Source of the DNA: Planctomycetota bacterium
GTDB taxonomy: Bacteria; Planctomycetota; Planctomycetia; Gemmatales; Gemmataceae
DNA length: 32,144 nt
Direction: 5' to 3'
Assembly (NCBI GenBank): GCA_016177925.1
Contig: JACOUH010000178.1
Span: 1 to 32,144 of the forward strand
The notes under the pieces are model-generated. The model was not told where the DNA came from, made no database searches, and was given only the letters and a program-made list of their open reading frames with translations. Positions 15,119 to 24,429 of this stretch are shown here, one piece after another. Made by a program: the position numbers and the translations under genes. Numbering within the stretch: position 1 is the first letter of the stretch; each line of letters starts with the position of its first letter.

Positions 15119-16741
15119 TCAGGGCCGCACGGGCTCCAGTCCCTTCTCCGTGACCCGGATGAATTGCGCCCGCAACTTGTCTTGCCAACTGTCCATGTAG
15201 AGGAACAGCACGACATTGGGCCGGACCTCGACCAGCGAGCCCATCGCCCAGATCGAAGTGTCGATATAGGTGCCACCACCGCCCTCGTCCCAGGTCATGC
15301 CGTCGTCGCGGGTGTGGTGTAACGCCAGGCCGGGGAAGCGAGTGGGAAAGAGCACGACCCCGGAGGCGGTCTTCACGGGCGCAGACGGCGCATAGCCGGG
15401 GAACGGCCCGCGTACGCAGGGAGTCCAGGTCTTGCCCTGGTCACTCGACCAGGTCTCCCACATCCAGGGTGAATAGATCGGGCGAATGAGACACATGATC
15501 TTGCCATCTTTGGTCTCGAAGCCCACCGGCTCCGTCAGGTCGAGGTTGCCCATGTCGCCGCGCCCGCTGGCATCCAGGTTGACCGGCGTGGACCAGGTCT
15601 TGCCGCCGTCCGTGCTGCGAATGGCGAAGGCCTGGGTATGCACCGCTCCCCATTTGGTGACGGGTTCGCTCCACGTCGAATGGCGTCCCAGCCCGAAGCG
15701 GACCAGCGTGCCGTCTTTCAGAGCCAGTTGCCAGCCCGTCCCAATCTTGGCAGGGTCCTTGGGCCACGCGCCGCTGGGCGTAATTGGCACCACCTTTCCC
15801 CAGGTTGTTCCGTTGTCCTTCGATTCGGACCAGCTCCCCTCCCCGTGCCGCACCTCGATGCTGACAAGTCGTCCATCCTTCAGGAGGTAAATCTCTCTTC
15901 CCATGTTTGCTGGGGCTGGCACCACCGACCAGTTCTTGCCACCGTCGGTCGATCGCCCCAGCTTGTGCTTGCCGTCGGCCGTGAACGCACACAACAGGTC
16001 GCCGTTGGGCGCCCTGGTCAAGCTGATTGGAGTGCCTTGGCGTGGTCCGGCATCGGGGAAGGGGACGAACCAGTTCTTGACCTGACGGACCTTGTCGTCC
16101 CACGCTCCGGCCTTGACCTCGGTGCCCGTGACAACCACTTTGCCATGTGCGAAAGAGGTGAACCCGGCCAGGCCGATGCGCCCCTGCTTGTAGGTTTCGT
16201 CGCGCACATCCAGTGCGGGGTGACCGTTGACCCACACCTGGATACGGTCGCCCGTCACCTTCACGCGTGCCTGATGGGCAATCCCAAAGGGATTACTGGC
16301 GACGCGCCGCACGTGCGCCAGTTCCTTGATGCGCAGATACCCCGAGCCATCGGCGATCGACAGGGCGGCCCAGAAATGCTGTGCGCGATACGACTGACCG
16401 CTCTGGGGAAAGTGGATCAGGTAGTAGCGCGTGGGGTCCTGCGCCCGAACGATGAATCCGATGTCCGCATGACCGCTCTTCATCTGCACGGTACACGTGG
16501 CCTCCACATCGCTGTAGGACCTGGCCCTGGCAAACGCCAGACAGTATCCTTGCAGGCCCTCGCCATCGCCCGTCCGTGATCCCGTGATGCCGGCATCCCC
16601 ATCGGTCCATCGGCTGTTGACGAACGTCCAGCCACTGCCGTCGCCGATCTTCAACGCCTCCGCCCGAGCAGGGTTAGCGGATGAGAAAGCAACCAACAGA
16701 CAAACGAACGGGATCGTGAGCTTGACGAAAGTGCATCGCAT
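15119..16741 (-). CDS. Secreted sialidase-like protein with Asp-box repeats
   Basis: The 540-residue exported protein has a signal peptide (VKLTIPFVCLLVAFSSANPA, then RAEA). Residues about 35-215 look like a concanavalin-type carbohydrate-binding or DUF1080-like jelly roll (RYYLIHFPQSGQSY, VWVNGHPALDV, GRIGLAGFTS). The remainder is a six-bladed BNR/sialidase propeller with five Asp boxes: STDGGKNW (264-271), SKDNGTTW (307-314), STDGGKTW (376-383), SSDQGKTW (432-439) and TRDDGMTW (477-484). The full arginine triad of true sialidases was not assigned, so it may cleave another glycan or only bind. I chose the ATG at 16741 because GAGGAGG lies eight bases upstream. Confidence 0.85.
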   Translation of the reverse strand: MRCTFVKLTIPFVCLLVAFSSANPARAEALKIGDGSGWTFVNSRWTDGDAGITGSRTGDGEGLQGYCLAFARARSYSDVEATCTVQMKSGHADIGFIVRAQDPTRYYLIHFPQSGQSYRAQHFWAALSIADGSGYLRIKELAHVRRVASNPFGIAHQARVKVTGDRIQVWVNGHPALDVRDETYKQGRIGLAGFTSFAHGKVVVTGTEVKAGAWDDKVRQVKNWFVPFPDAGPRQGTPISLTRAPNGDLLCAFTADGKHKLGRSTDGGKNWSVVPAPANMGREIYLLKDGRLVSIEVRHGEGSWSESKDNGTTWGKVVPITPSGAWPKDPAKIGTGWQLALKDGTLVRFGLGRHSTWSEPVTKWGAVHTQAFAIRSTDGGKTWSTPVNLDASGRGDMGNLDLTEPVGFETKDGKIMCLIRPIYSPWMWETWSSDQGKTWTPCVRGPFPGYAPSAPVKTASGVVLFPTRFPGLALHHTRDDGMTWDEGGGGTYIDTSIWAMGSLVEVRPNVVLFLYMDSWQDKLRAQFIRVTEKGLEPVRP

Positions 16742-16769
16742 CAGCGATTCCTCCTCGATCACACGGTCG

Positions 16770-16895
16770 TCACCTGAACGCCTTGGCCTTCTTCTCGAAT
16801 AACTCCAGCCAACTCAACATCAGCGCATCCTGGATTGTTTTCGACCGGCGCAGCTCTTCGGGCGGCTTGCCCCATGAGAAGCTGATCCAGCCTGC
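16770..16895 (-). pseudogene. In-frame gene tail downstream of the DUF1501 stop
   Basis: Immediately after the TGA of the DUF1501 gene, the same frame continues open for about 40 codons, reading ISFSWGKPPEELRRSKTIQ then DALMLSWLELFEKKAKAFR before TGA at 16770-16772. Codon use and composition are coding-like. It could be the tail of a deleted neighbour fused against this stop, or an extension lost when the stop arose. I do not recognise it as a standard DUF1501 C-terminus. Confidence 0.4.
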
Positions 16896-18380
16896 TCAGC
16901 CGAGGACGTCCCGCACGACGTGGCCGTGAACGTCCGTCAGGCGAAAGCGGCGGCCCTGAAACAGGAACGTCAGCCGCTCGTGATCGATACCGAGCAAGTG
17001 CAGGATCGTCGCCTGCAAGTCGTGGACGTGGACCGCCCCGGGTGTGAACTTGCTCTTGTCCGGGTTGATCGCGTTGCCCTTGTCGTCGGCGATGTTGTAA
17101 CCGTAGGCATCGGTCTGGCCGTAGGTCATGCCGCCCTTCACGCCCCCGCCGGCCAGCCAGATCGTGAAGCAGCGCGGGTGATGGTCGCGGCCGTAATCGT
17201 TCTTCGTCAGCTTGCCCTGCGAGTAGCTCGTCCGGCCAAACTCTCCGCCCCAGATGACGAGCGTGTCGTCGAGCAATCCGCGCTGTTTCAGGTCGCAAAG
17301 GAGCGCCGTGGAGGGCTGATCAGTCTCGCGGGCCTGGACGCGGATGGAAGGCGGGAGGTTGCCGTGCTGGTCCCAGCCTTGGTGGTAGAGCTGAATGAAG
17401 CGGACGCCGCGCTCCGCCAGGCGCCGCGCCAGCAGACAATTCGACGCGAACGTGCCGGGTTTCTGCACGTCGGGGCCGTACAGGTCGAGGACATGCTTCG
17501 GCTCCTTCGAGAGGTCGCCGACCTCTGGCACGCTGGTCTGCATGCGATACGCCATCTCGTACTGCTCGATGCGCGACTCGATCTCGGGGTCGCGTTCGCG
17601 CTCGAGCTGGACACGATTGAGCTGCCCGAGCGTGTCGAGGACGGCGCGGCGGCTGGTCGCGGAGATGCCCTCGGGGTTGCTCAGGTAGAAGACCGGGTCC
17701 TTGCCCGAGGCGAAGCGCACGCCCTGGTGCTTCGAGTCGAGAAAGGCGTTGCCCCACAGCCGGGCGTACAGCGGTTGATCTCCCTTGTTCTTCGTCACCA
17801 GGACGACGAAGGCCGGCAGGTTGTCGTTGAGCGAACCGAGGCCGTAGCTGAGCCACGAGCCCATCGACGGCCGGCCCGCGACCTGGGCCCCCGTTTGGAA
17901 GAAGGTGATGGCGGGGTCGTGATTGATTGCCTCGGTGAACATCGAGCGGATGATGCATAGCTGGTCGACGACCTTGGCCGTGTGCGGCAGCAACTCGCTC
18001 ACCCATGCCCCGCTCTTGCCGTGACGGGCAAACTTGAAGACCGAGCCAGCAAGCGGGATCGACGCCTGGTTGACCGACATACCCGTGAGGCGCTGCCCGC
18101 CGCGGACGTGGTCGGGCAGCTGCTCGCCATTCTTTTCGTTGAGCAGGGGCTTGTAATCGAAGAGTTCCTGCTGCGCCGGCCCGCCGCTCTGGAACAGGTA
18201 GATGACGCGCTTCGCCTTGGGCCGGAAATGCGGGGCAGGCAGCGCCCCGCGTGTTGTCCCGGCGGTCAGGTCGCGCGGGAGCAGCGCGCCAAGGGCCAGC
18301 CCGCCGAGGCCGAGGCTGGCCCCGGACAGAAAGTGGCGCCGCGTCAGGGCAAGTGGATCGAGGGGAGCACCCGTTTTCAT
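16896..18380 (-). CDS. DUF1501 family exported protein (sulfatase-like fold)
   Basis: The 494-residue protein starts with a twin-arginine signal, [20 protein letters not shown], for folded export. DUF1501 hallmarks include [84 protein letters not shown] and [17 protein letters not shown]. The fold is alkaline-phosphatase/sulfatase-like; the histidines and aspartates of WDQHGN and GRDHHP are probably metal ligands. In planctomycetes it is normally encoded next to a DUF1549/DUF1553 cytochrome, as here (23-base gap), and the pair is assumed to work together on an unknown substrate. That partner is broken in this window, which raises doubt about this gene's present role. Confidence 0.92.
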   Translation of the reverse strand: MKTGAPLDPLALTRRHFLSGASLGLGGLALGALLPRDLTAGTTRGALPAPHFRPKAKRVIYLFQSGGPAQQELFDYKPLLNEKNGEQLPDHVRGGQRLTGMSVNQASIPLAGSVFKFARHGKSGAWVSELLPHTAKVVDQLCIIRSMFTEAINHDPAITFFQTGAQVAGRPSMGSWLSYGLGSLNDNLPAFVVLVTKNKGDQPLYARLWGNAFLDSKHQGVRFASGKDPVFYLSNPEGISATSRRAVLDTLGQLNRVQLERERDPEIESRIEQYEMAYRMQTSVPEVGDLSKEPKHVLDLYGPDVQKPGTFASNCLLARRLAERGVRFIQLYHQGWDQHGNLPPSIRVQARETDQPSTALLCDLKQRGLLDDTLVIWGGEFGRTSYSQGKLTKNDYGRDHHPRCFTIWLAGGGVKGGMTYGQTDAYGYNIADDKGNAINPDKSKFTPGAVHVHDLQATILHLLGIDHERLTFLFQGRRFRLTDVHGHVVRDVLG

Positions 18381-18403
18381 CGCAGCGATCCTCGGCAAAG
18401 GGG

Positions 18404-20905
18404 CTATCGATTCATGACAGCGGCGTCGAGGTTGAGCAGGGCGTTGGCAATCACCGCGGCGGCGGCGAAATCGGACGGATCGAGGTCCGGCGCGGGCGGA
18501 CGATTCCCGGTCTTCAGATAGCTGCGAGCGCTCTCCGGGTCCTTGCGGAAGAGATCGCGCTGTGTTTCGTAGAGTCGGGCCAGCAAGGACAGTTCGCGCT
18601 CCGTGGGCCGCCGCGTTGCGGTCAGACGGAAAGCAAACGTCAGCCGCTCCGCCATCGGGCCGGGGCAACGCAGCATGCGCTCCCCCAGGGCCCGCGACGC
18701 CTCGACGAACTGCGGGTCGTTGAGTAGCACCAGCGGCTGAAGGGGAGTGGTGGTCGGCTGGCGGCGCACGACGCACACCTCGCGGCTCGGGGCGTCGAAG
18801 GCGAGCATGTTCGGCGGCGGCGACGTGCGCCGCCAGAACGTGTACAGGCTTCGGCGATACAGTCCCTCGCCCTTGTCCGGGATATACTCCGACAGGAAGG
18901 CGTTCTGTCCTTTCCACAGGCCCGGTGGTTGATAGGGCTTCACCGGCGCTCCACCGATCTTCTCGACAAGCATCCCGCCGGCGGCAAGGGCCGCGTCGCG
19001 CAACATTTCTGCCCAGAGACGGCGGCTCGGGCCGTGGGCCAGCAGCAGGTTCTCCGGATCGCGCTCGCGCAAGAGCGGCGTCGCGGCGGAGCGCTGCCGG
19101 TACGTCGACGACAGGACGATTTTCCGGCACAGCGCTTTACTGTCCCAACCGGAAACAATGAAGTCGCGCGCCAGCCCGTCCAGCAATTCGGGGTGCGTCG
19201 GTAGCGCTCCCTGCTGGCCGAAGTTCTCTGTGGTCGCCACGAGGCCACGGCCAAAGAACAGTTGCCAGTAGCGGTTGATCGCGACGCGTGCCGTCAGTGG
19301 GTGACGCGGGTCCGTCAGCCAGCGGGCGAGACCGAGGCGGTTGCGTGGCGCCCCCTTGGGGAAGGGCGGCAACGCCGACGGCGTATCGCGACCGACCGGC
19401 CGGTCCTTTGGAGCATCGTATTCGCCCCGCTTGAGAAGGTAGGCCTGTCGCTGCTGCGGCATCTCCGCCATTGTCATGATCTCGAAGACGCCCGTCTGCG
19501 TTGCGAAGAGTTGCTGGCGCGCCTGCCTCAGCTCCTCACGCGCTCGCCCCGCCTCGGCATCGACGGCAGCCAGGTAGTACGGCCGCAGGGTGTCAGGGTC
19601 CTTGCGGGCAAGGGCGGCAGTGAGCGCCTTGCCATCGTAGAGATGAACGATCTCGAGAGGAGTAAGGGCGCGGTTGAAAACACGTAACTCGTCGAGGAGC
19701 ACTCCCCGAAGGCCGGCGGAGCGGAACCGCTCACCGACCATCAGGCCGGGCGGGCCGCCCTGGACGTCCTTGGTGAGGTTGTCCCGCAGCACCTCGGTTT
19801 GGGCGGGTTTGCCGTCGAGGTAGATGCGCAACCCCGTGGCCCTACCCGACGCATCGTAACTGACGCTGACCTGCACCCACTCGTTCGCCGGGACGACCGA
19901 GCGCGTGCGGACGGCGAGGGCGTTGCCGGGCCAGAAGCGAATCATCGCGAAGAAGAGCCGGCCCTCGTCGAACGGCAACTCGGTGCCGTGAAAGCCGGTG
20001 TCGGTGCCGCCCTGCCGGTGAAAGACGACGCCCTGTTTCAAGACCTGCGACGTTTTCAGCCAGAACGAGACGGTACACGGCTGCCAGCGATCGAGGCTGC
20101 CGCCCACCTGCGGGAAGTTGGCCGCGTCGTCGCCGGTGAAGCGGATCGCGTTACCGACTTTGCCTGGTACGAAAGTGTTGGCGGGCGACGTCGATCCCGG
20201 GTTTTTCGGATCGGCGAGGTTCACGAGTTGATTCTTCACTTCGAGCCGGTCGAGCGGGTAGTGCCCGACCAGCCCGGGAACCTCGGGCTTCAGGTCGGCA
20301 CAGGCGAGCCACTGCCGGAAGGCGACCTCGCGCGATACCTTGGTCCGGCGCAGACGGTCCTCCAGTGCGGCGACCTTTTTCGCCTGCTCGGCGAGGGTGC
20401 GTTCCTGCTGCGGCGTCGGCAGAAGCAGCGTCGGCGTCGGGATGTAGGGCGGGTTGTCGTAGGTGCCCCACTCGTCGATACTGTTGAAGAAGGCCCCCAG
20501 GGCGTAATAGTCCTTCTGCAAGAGGGGGTCGTACTTGTGGTCATGACAGCGACAACACTCGAGCGTCAACCCCAGGAAGACGGTGCCGAACGTATGGACG
20601 CGATCCGAGACGTACTCGTTGCGGAATTCCTCGGGGATGCTGCCCCCCTCGCCGGTCATGCGGTGCAACCGGCAGAACGCCGTTGCGAGGCGCTGCTTTC
20701 GCGCCCCCCTCTTCTCAGCCCCTCTCTCCCCAGGGGCGAGGGGAGTCAGCAGGTCCCCGGCGATCTGCCAGGTGAGGAACTGATCGAACGGCAGGTTCTC
20801 ATTGAACGCTGCGATGACCCAGTCGCGCCAGGGCCAGACGTGACTGTCGGCGTCGGACTGGTACCCGAACGAGTCGGCGTAGCGGGCGACGTCGAGCCAA
20901 CCTCG
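18404..20905 (-). pseudogene. DUF1549/LamG/DUF1553 cytochrome protein, C-terminal part of a frameshifted gene
   Basis: This is the larger part of the broken gene. It resumes at WLDVARYADSFGYQSD (DUF1549) and includes a second haem-like motif, CCRCHDHKYDP. A LamG-like carbohydrate-binding domain follows (VGHYPLDRLE through LRGVLLDELRVFNRALTPLE). The DUF1553 domain has NRLGLARWLTDPRHPLTARV, NRYWQLFFGRGLV and [20 protein letters not shown]. The open frame continues upstream to 21133, but those codons are antisense-like noise. About 32 residues expected between the two halves are missing and the frame changes there. The C-terminus is intact and lies 23 bases before DUF1501. Either the gene is inactivated or the assembly lacks about 97 bases. 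Confidence 0.85.
20719..20743. repeat. Short palindrome inside the DUF1549 coding region
   Basis: CCCCTC (20719-20724) pairs with GAGGGG (20738-20743), with an inner CCCC/GGGG pair. It lies within a stretch (about 20699-20748) encoding LTPLAPGERGAEKRGARK. DUF1549 proteins normally have a shorter loop here, between the GDLL and QRLATAF motifs. The palindrome appears to have been inserted in frame. Confidence 0.5.
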
Positions 20906-21534
20906 TGTGGCGTCGGCGGCAGACCGGTCAGGTCGAACGTCACACGGCGAATCCAGTCTTCGCGCGGGGCGGGCGGCGATGGCTTCCGTCCTTCGCGGTC
21001 GAGGCGGGCCAGGACAAAGTGATCGATCGGGTTCGCCGGCCAGCGCCCGTCGCCGACGGGCGGGATCGGCACGACGTCCGGCAGCGGCAGGAACGCCCAG
21101 TGCGGCTTGTACTCGGCGCCTTCGGCGACCCACCGGCGGATCAATTCGATCTCTTGCTTAGTCAGGCTGAGGTTCGACTTGCGCGGCGGCATGCGGTGGT
21201 CGTCGGTCGCGCTGATGCGCTGGATCAGCTCGCTCTGGTAGGGCTTGCCGGGGACGAGGACGCCAGCGGCGAGGGCGCCGTCGCGGGTGTCGAGACGCAA
21301 TCCAGCCTTCCGTTTCTTTTCATCGGGACCGTGGCAGGCGAAGCAGCGATCCGCAAGGAGAGGGCGGATGTGGAAGTTGTAATCGACCTTGTCCCTGGAA
21401 GGCCGCTCCGCCGCGCGTCCCACCGACGCAACCAGTGCCAGCAGGACGGCGGCCGACACGGTGGCTCGTCTTACTAGACACGGAGAGCATGGACGCAGAG
21501 GGAAGGAGTTCTCGGAGAGATTTTGGTCATTCAT
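20898..21534 (-). pseudogene. Planctomycete cytochrome C/DUF1549 protein, N-terminal part of a frameshifted gene
   Basis: This is the N-terminal 210 or so residues of the PSCyt1-DUF1549-DUF1553 protein. A signal-like stretch, RRATVSAAVLLALVASVGRA, precedes the planctomycete cytochrome C domain (NFHIRPLLADRCFACHGPDE, haem motif CFACH; DHRMPPRKSNLSLTKQEIEL). The start of DUF1549 follows, ending RRVTFDLTGLPPTPHEV. At about 20898-20905 the frame becomes unrelated and stops at 20746. The continuation is found in another frame (18404-20905). The start ATG at 21534 is tentative: no good ribosome site is visible and the first 20 residues are not conserved. Confidence 0.82.
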
Positions 21535-21655
21535 CGCAGGATGTCCGTCGTGATCGTTCCTATCGAGTTTATACGGATTCACTGCGGAACACACGAGCCA
21601 TCTTCCACGCAGTCCAGGGACACCTGTGGTGGTGGGCGAAGAGCAGGGCGGCGGC

Positions 21656-23362
21656 TCACTTCCCCTTGAAGTCGCGGGCGAAAAACTTGGCGTTGAGCCC
21701 CTCGCCGGTCGCGTGCTTGGTCAGCTCGTTCCAGCTCAGCGTCTTGCCCGGCTCGAAGACCTTCTTCTTCATGAAATCGCCGACGTCCTTGTTGCCCAGG
21801 TAGATCACCGCATCGGGATTCTCGTCCTTGTACAGCTCGCGAGCGATGGCGTGATGCACCTGCGACGCGAACAGTTCGCCCATCATGTAGTTGTGATAGT
21901 ACACCGGGGCCCTGACGATGTGGATCTTGCTGGCGTAGTCCGGCGCGTTGCGGTCCTCCGGACGCTTCACCTCCTGGTATCTCTCGACCAGGTCCCACCA
22001 TAGCTTGTTCAGGTCCTGCGTCGGGTCCTCGTACATTGCCTTCTCGAAGCGCAGCATCACCTGACACCAGCGCGAGAAGATCAAGAGCTGGTAGCGCTCC
22101 ATCTTCGCCGTCGTCGCGTCGAACTCATCCGGTTTGGCGACCTTCAGCCCCATCTTCTCCAGGAACGTCCGCTTCTTCGCCAGCCGCTCGAACATCATCG
22201 CCACCCCCTCCGTCGTCAGGATGTGCGACTCCATCCGCAGCACGTACGGCAGCCGCGCCGGGATGTTCTTACTCGAGTAGACGGAGTGGCCGAACTCGTG
22301 CAGCATCGTCGCCGCCCAGTTGGCGTTGGGTGGTTTGGGAATGTTGCACAGCACCCGGACATTGTCGCCGCTGCGGTCGATGTCCGTGCAGAAGGCGTGC
22401 GGGCTCTTGCCCTTCTTCGGGAACAGGTCGCTCTGCCGCAACACGTCGTCGACCGGCAAACCGATGCCACGGTAGAAGTCGGCGGTCAGCTTCTCCAGGT
22501 CGGCGTTCTTGAACGGCTCGTCGATGTCGGCGCTGAAGACCGAAGGCGTTTCCTGGAAAAACGGATCGTGATAGTGCCAGGGCCGCAACTCATCGACCTT
22601 GATTCGGTAACGCTTCGCCAACTCGACGTCGATCTCGACCTTGGCGGTGGCGAAGGGCTCCTTCGTCAGGCGGTCCAGCTCGTCAAACAGCTTGATGACC
22701 CCGTCTCCGTCCTGCTCGTTGAGGAAGAGTTGCAAAGCGTGATAGTTCTTGAAGCCGAGCTTCTTGGCTGCCTCGTTGCGCAGTTTGACCAGTTCTTTGA
22801 GGTCGGATTCGAGCACACTGCCGACCTGCTTGCTTGCCTCCCAGACGGCCTTGCGATGCTCGGAGTCCTTCGACCGCTTGAGCACGTCGCGGACCTTGTT
22901 GTCGTCCATCTCCTTGTCGTCGACCCTGGCGCGGAAGACGTTGAACGCCTTCTCGACGGCGTTGGCTTTGGCGACGATCTTCTTGAGGAGGTCGGTGTCG
23001 AGCTGCTTCTCGAGGTAGATGCGGTACAGGACGTCGATGGTCCGGACGAGGACCGGGTCGTCCATCTGCTTCTTGGCGTCCTGGAGGGCCTTCAGTTCGG
23101 CGAAGGCCTTGGGGTCGGCGAGGGCCTCGTCGATGCGGTTCTGCGTCTCCTCCTTCGTCTTGAAGTCTTCCTTCTTGCCGGAGAGGTTGGCGTCCCACCA
23201 GGCCTGGCCGGCGGCCTTCTCCAGCGGGCCGATCTTGCGCTCGTACTGCTTGACGAACTGGCGGGCGCGTTCGGCGATCTCCTCGGCGGACATGGCACAC
23301 GGACTCCCCAGCACCAGGGCGGCCAGCGCGGCGGCCGGGACAAGGAAACGCGTCGTGGACAT
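21656..23362 (-). CDS. Secreted zinc metallopeptidase (M2/M3-like gluzincin)
   Basis: The 568-residue protein has a signal peptide (RFLVPAAALAALVLGSPCAM, then SAEE) and a largely helical body. The zinc motif HEFGH occupies residues 355-359, and a likely third ligand is in the following ESHILTTEGVAMMFE (Glu378 or Glu385). YYHNYMMGELFASQVHHAI near the C-terminus is typical of peptidyl-dipeptidases of the M2 (angiotensin-converting-enzyme-like) and M3 (oligopeptidase F) families. The overall pattern looks closer to M2 members annotated in planctomycetes. It would cleave short peptides in the periplasm. The ATG at 23362 places the signal peptide at the very N-terminus; the open frame upstream is not conserved. 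Confidence 0.88.
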   Translation of the reverse strand: MSTTRFLVPAAALAALVLGSPCAMSAEEIAERARQFVKQYERKIGPLEKAAGQAWWDANLSGKKEDFKTKEETQNRIDEALADPKAFAELKALQDAKKQMDDPVLVRTIDVLYRIYLEKQLDTDLLKKIVAKANAVEKAFNVFRARVDDKEMDDNKVRDVLKRSKDSEHRKAVWEASKQVGSVLESDLKELVKLRNEAAKKLGFKNYHALQLFLNEQDGDGVIKLFDELDRLTKEPFATAKVEIDVELAKRYRIKVDELRPWHYHDPFFQETPSVFSADIDEPFKNADLEKLTADFYRGIGLPVDDVLRQSDLFPKKGKSPHAFCTDIDRSGDNVRVLCNIPKPPNANWAATMLHEFGHSVYSSKNIPARLPYVLRMESHILTTEGVAMMFERLAKKRTFLEKMGLKVAKPDEFDATTAKMERYQLLIFSRWCQVMLRFEKAMYEDPTQDLNKLWWDLVERYQEVKRPEDRNAPDYASKIHIVRAPVYYHNYMMGELFASQVHHAIARELYKDENPDAVIYLGNKDVGDFMKKKVFEPGKTLSWNELTKHATGEGLNAKFFARDFKGK

Positions 23363-23477
23363 CCGGTTGCTCCTGCTCGAACCGATGACGAGGGGACGGC
23401 GGGCGCCGCCCCGGACCGCGAGCGATGCGATGATTGTGGCAGCTTGCCGCCGCTTCGGCAACCAGTTCCCTGGAGGC

Positions 23478-23533
23478 GCATTCGCCAGCATGCGGGCAGT
23501 TCCCTGCGAGCACGCCCGCATTCGGGCGAATGC
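23478..23533. repeat. Palindromic element upstream of the peptidase gene
   Basis: GCATTCGCCAGCATGCGGGC at the left pairs with GCCCGCATTCGGGCGAATGC at the right, with two or three mismatches and a 16-base loop. It is 115 bases before the peptidase start. It is another intergenic palindrome with its own arm sequence and, like the others, carries no gene. Confidence 0.65.
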
Positions 23534-23606
23534 GGCTACGAATCTTGGTACAATCCGGTCAGTCTTGGACGTGCGCGACGCCCCCTCGCAGGAGTTGCAC
23601 GAGTGC

Positions 23607-23648
23607 ATGGTCGCGGTGAGGTGTCTGGACCTTTTGGGCAGATCGTGA
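23607..23648 (+). pseudogene. 3'-end remnant of a paralogue of the following gene
   Basis: The bases before the 23658 gene read MVAVRCLDLLGRS then TGA. This resembles the end of that gene itself (GCWPVDLLLGRS then TGA). At DNA level GGGCAGATCGTGAGGG is identical in both places. It looks like the tail of an upstream tandem paralogue that has been lost or diverged. Confidence 0.45.
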
Positions 23649-23657
23649 GGGGCATCC

Positions 23658-24293
23658 GTGGACGAGCAAGACTGGCTGACCTGCACGGATTCCACTCCCA
23701 TGCTGCACTTCCTCCAGGGGAAGATCAGCGACCGGAAACTGCGACTGTTTGCCGTCTCCTGCTACCGGCTCATCTGGCACTGGATTACGGATGCGCCCAG
23801 CCGAAGGGCGGTCGACGTCGCCGACCGATTTGCAGACCGTTTGGCCAGCCGCAGGGAACTGGCGGACGCTCACGCGACGGCCTACACCACCTACCTCAAC
23901 TCTTACGACAACTCCCTCTTCGCCTACGCCGTCGCGGATGAGGATGCTGCCCACGCCGCCACCATCGCCGCACGGGACGTCGCGGTCGTTCAGCGTGTCA
24001 ACGAGTTGGCTACGCTCGTGCGCGATGTCATCGCCAACCCGTTCCGCCCGTTGCCACTCCTTGACAAGGGCGTCCTCGCCTGGAGCGGGGGCATCATCCC
24101 AAGGTTGGCCCAGGCCATCTACGACGACCGCCATTTGCCCACCGGCACCCTGGACGCCGAACGCCTCGCCGTCCTTGCCGACGCCCTGGAAGACGCCGGG
24201 CTGACCGAAGCCGAGTTGCTGGGGCACCTGCGAAAACCGGGACCTCACTTTAGAGGGTGCTGGCCGGTGGACCTTCTCTTGGGCAGATCGTGA
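23658..24293 (+). CDS. Gemmata-type paralogous family protein, function unknown
   Basis: The 211-residue protein has a layout I recognise from large paralogue families in Gemmata relatives. The N-terminal part (WLTCTDSTPMLHFLQGKISD, RKLRLFAVSCYRLIWHWI, then a helical ADRFADRLAS region) may be a small helical repeat. The C-terminal part (AQAIYDDRHLPTG, LAVLADALEDAGLTEAELL, PGPHFRGCWPVDLLLGRS) is the conserved end module. No catalytic motif or signal peptide is seen, so it is probably cytoplasmic. The GTG at 23658 fits the family N-terminus, with GAGGGG five bases upstream; that ribosome site lies in the tail of a paralogue remnant. No function is known to me. Confidence 0.75.
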   Translation: MDEQDWLTCTDSTPMLHFLQGKISDRKLRLFAVSCYRLIWHWITDAPSRRAVDVADRFADRLASRRELADAHATAYTTYLNSYDNSLFAYAVADEDAAHAATIAARDVAVVQRVNELATLVRDVIANPFRPLPLLDKGVLAWSGGIIPRLAQAIYDDRHLPTGTLDAERLAVLADALEDAGLTEAELLGHLRKPGPHFRGCWPVDLLLGRS

Positions 24294-24429
24294 GGGACGC
24301 CGAACTCATGAAATACCGGCCCCTCAGCGGTCCCGGCGTGGGGTTCGTTGCTCTCCTTCAAGTCGGCGCGGCCGTGCCGATCCAGGTACTTCAGTGTGCC
24401 GACGTGCTGTGGGTAGCTCCGACCGAGGG

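Noticed and set aside
24294-24429. Possible small gene between the convergent 23658 and aminotransferase genes (minus strand, reading YPQHVGTLKYLDRHGRADL)
   Set aside because: There is no start codon or ribosome site, the only frame runs into the aminotransferase gene, and the product is not one I recognise. It could be a relic but the evidence is thin.
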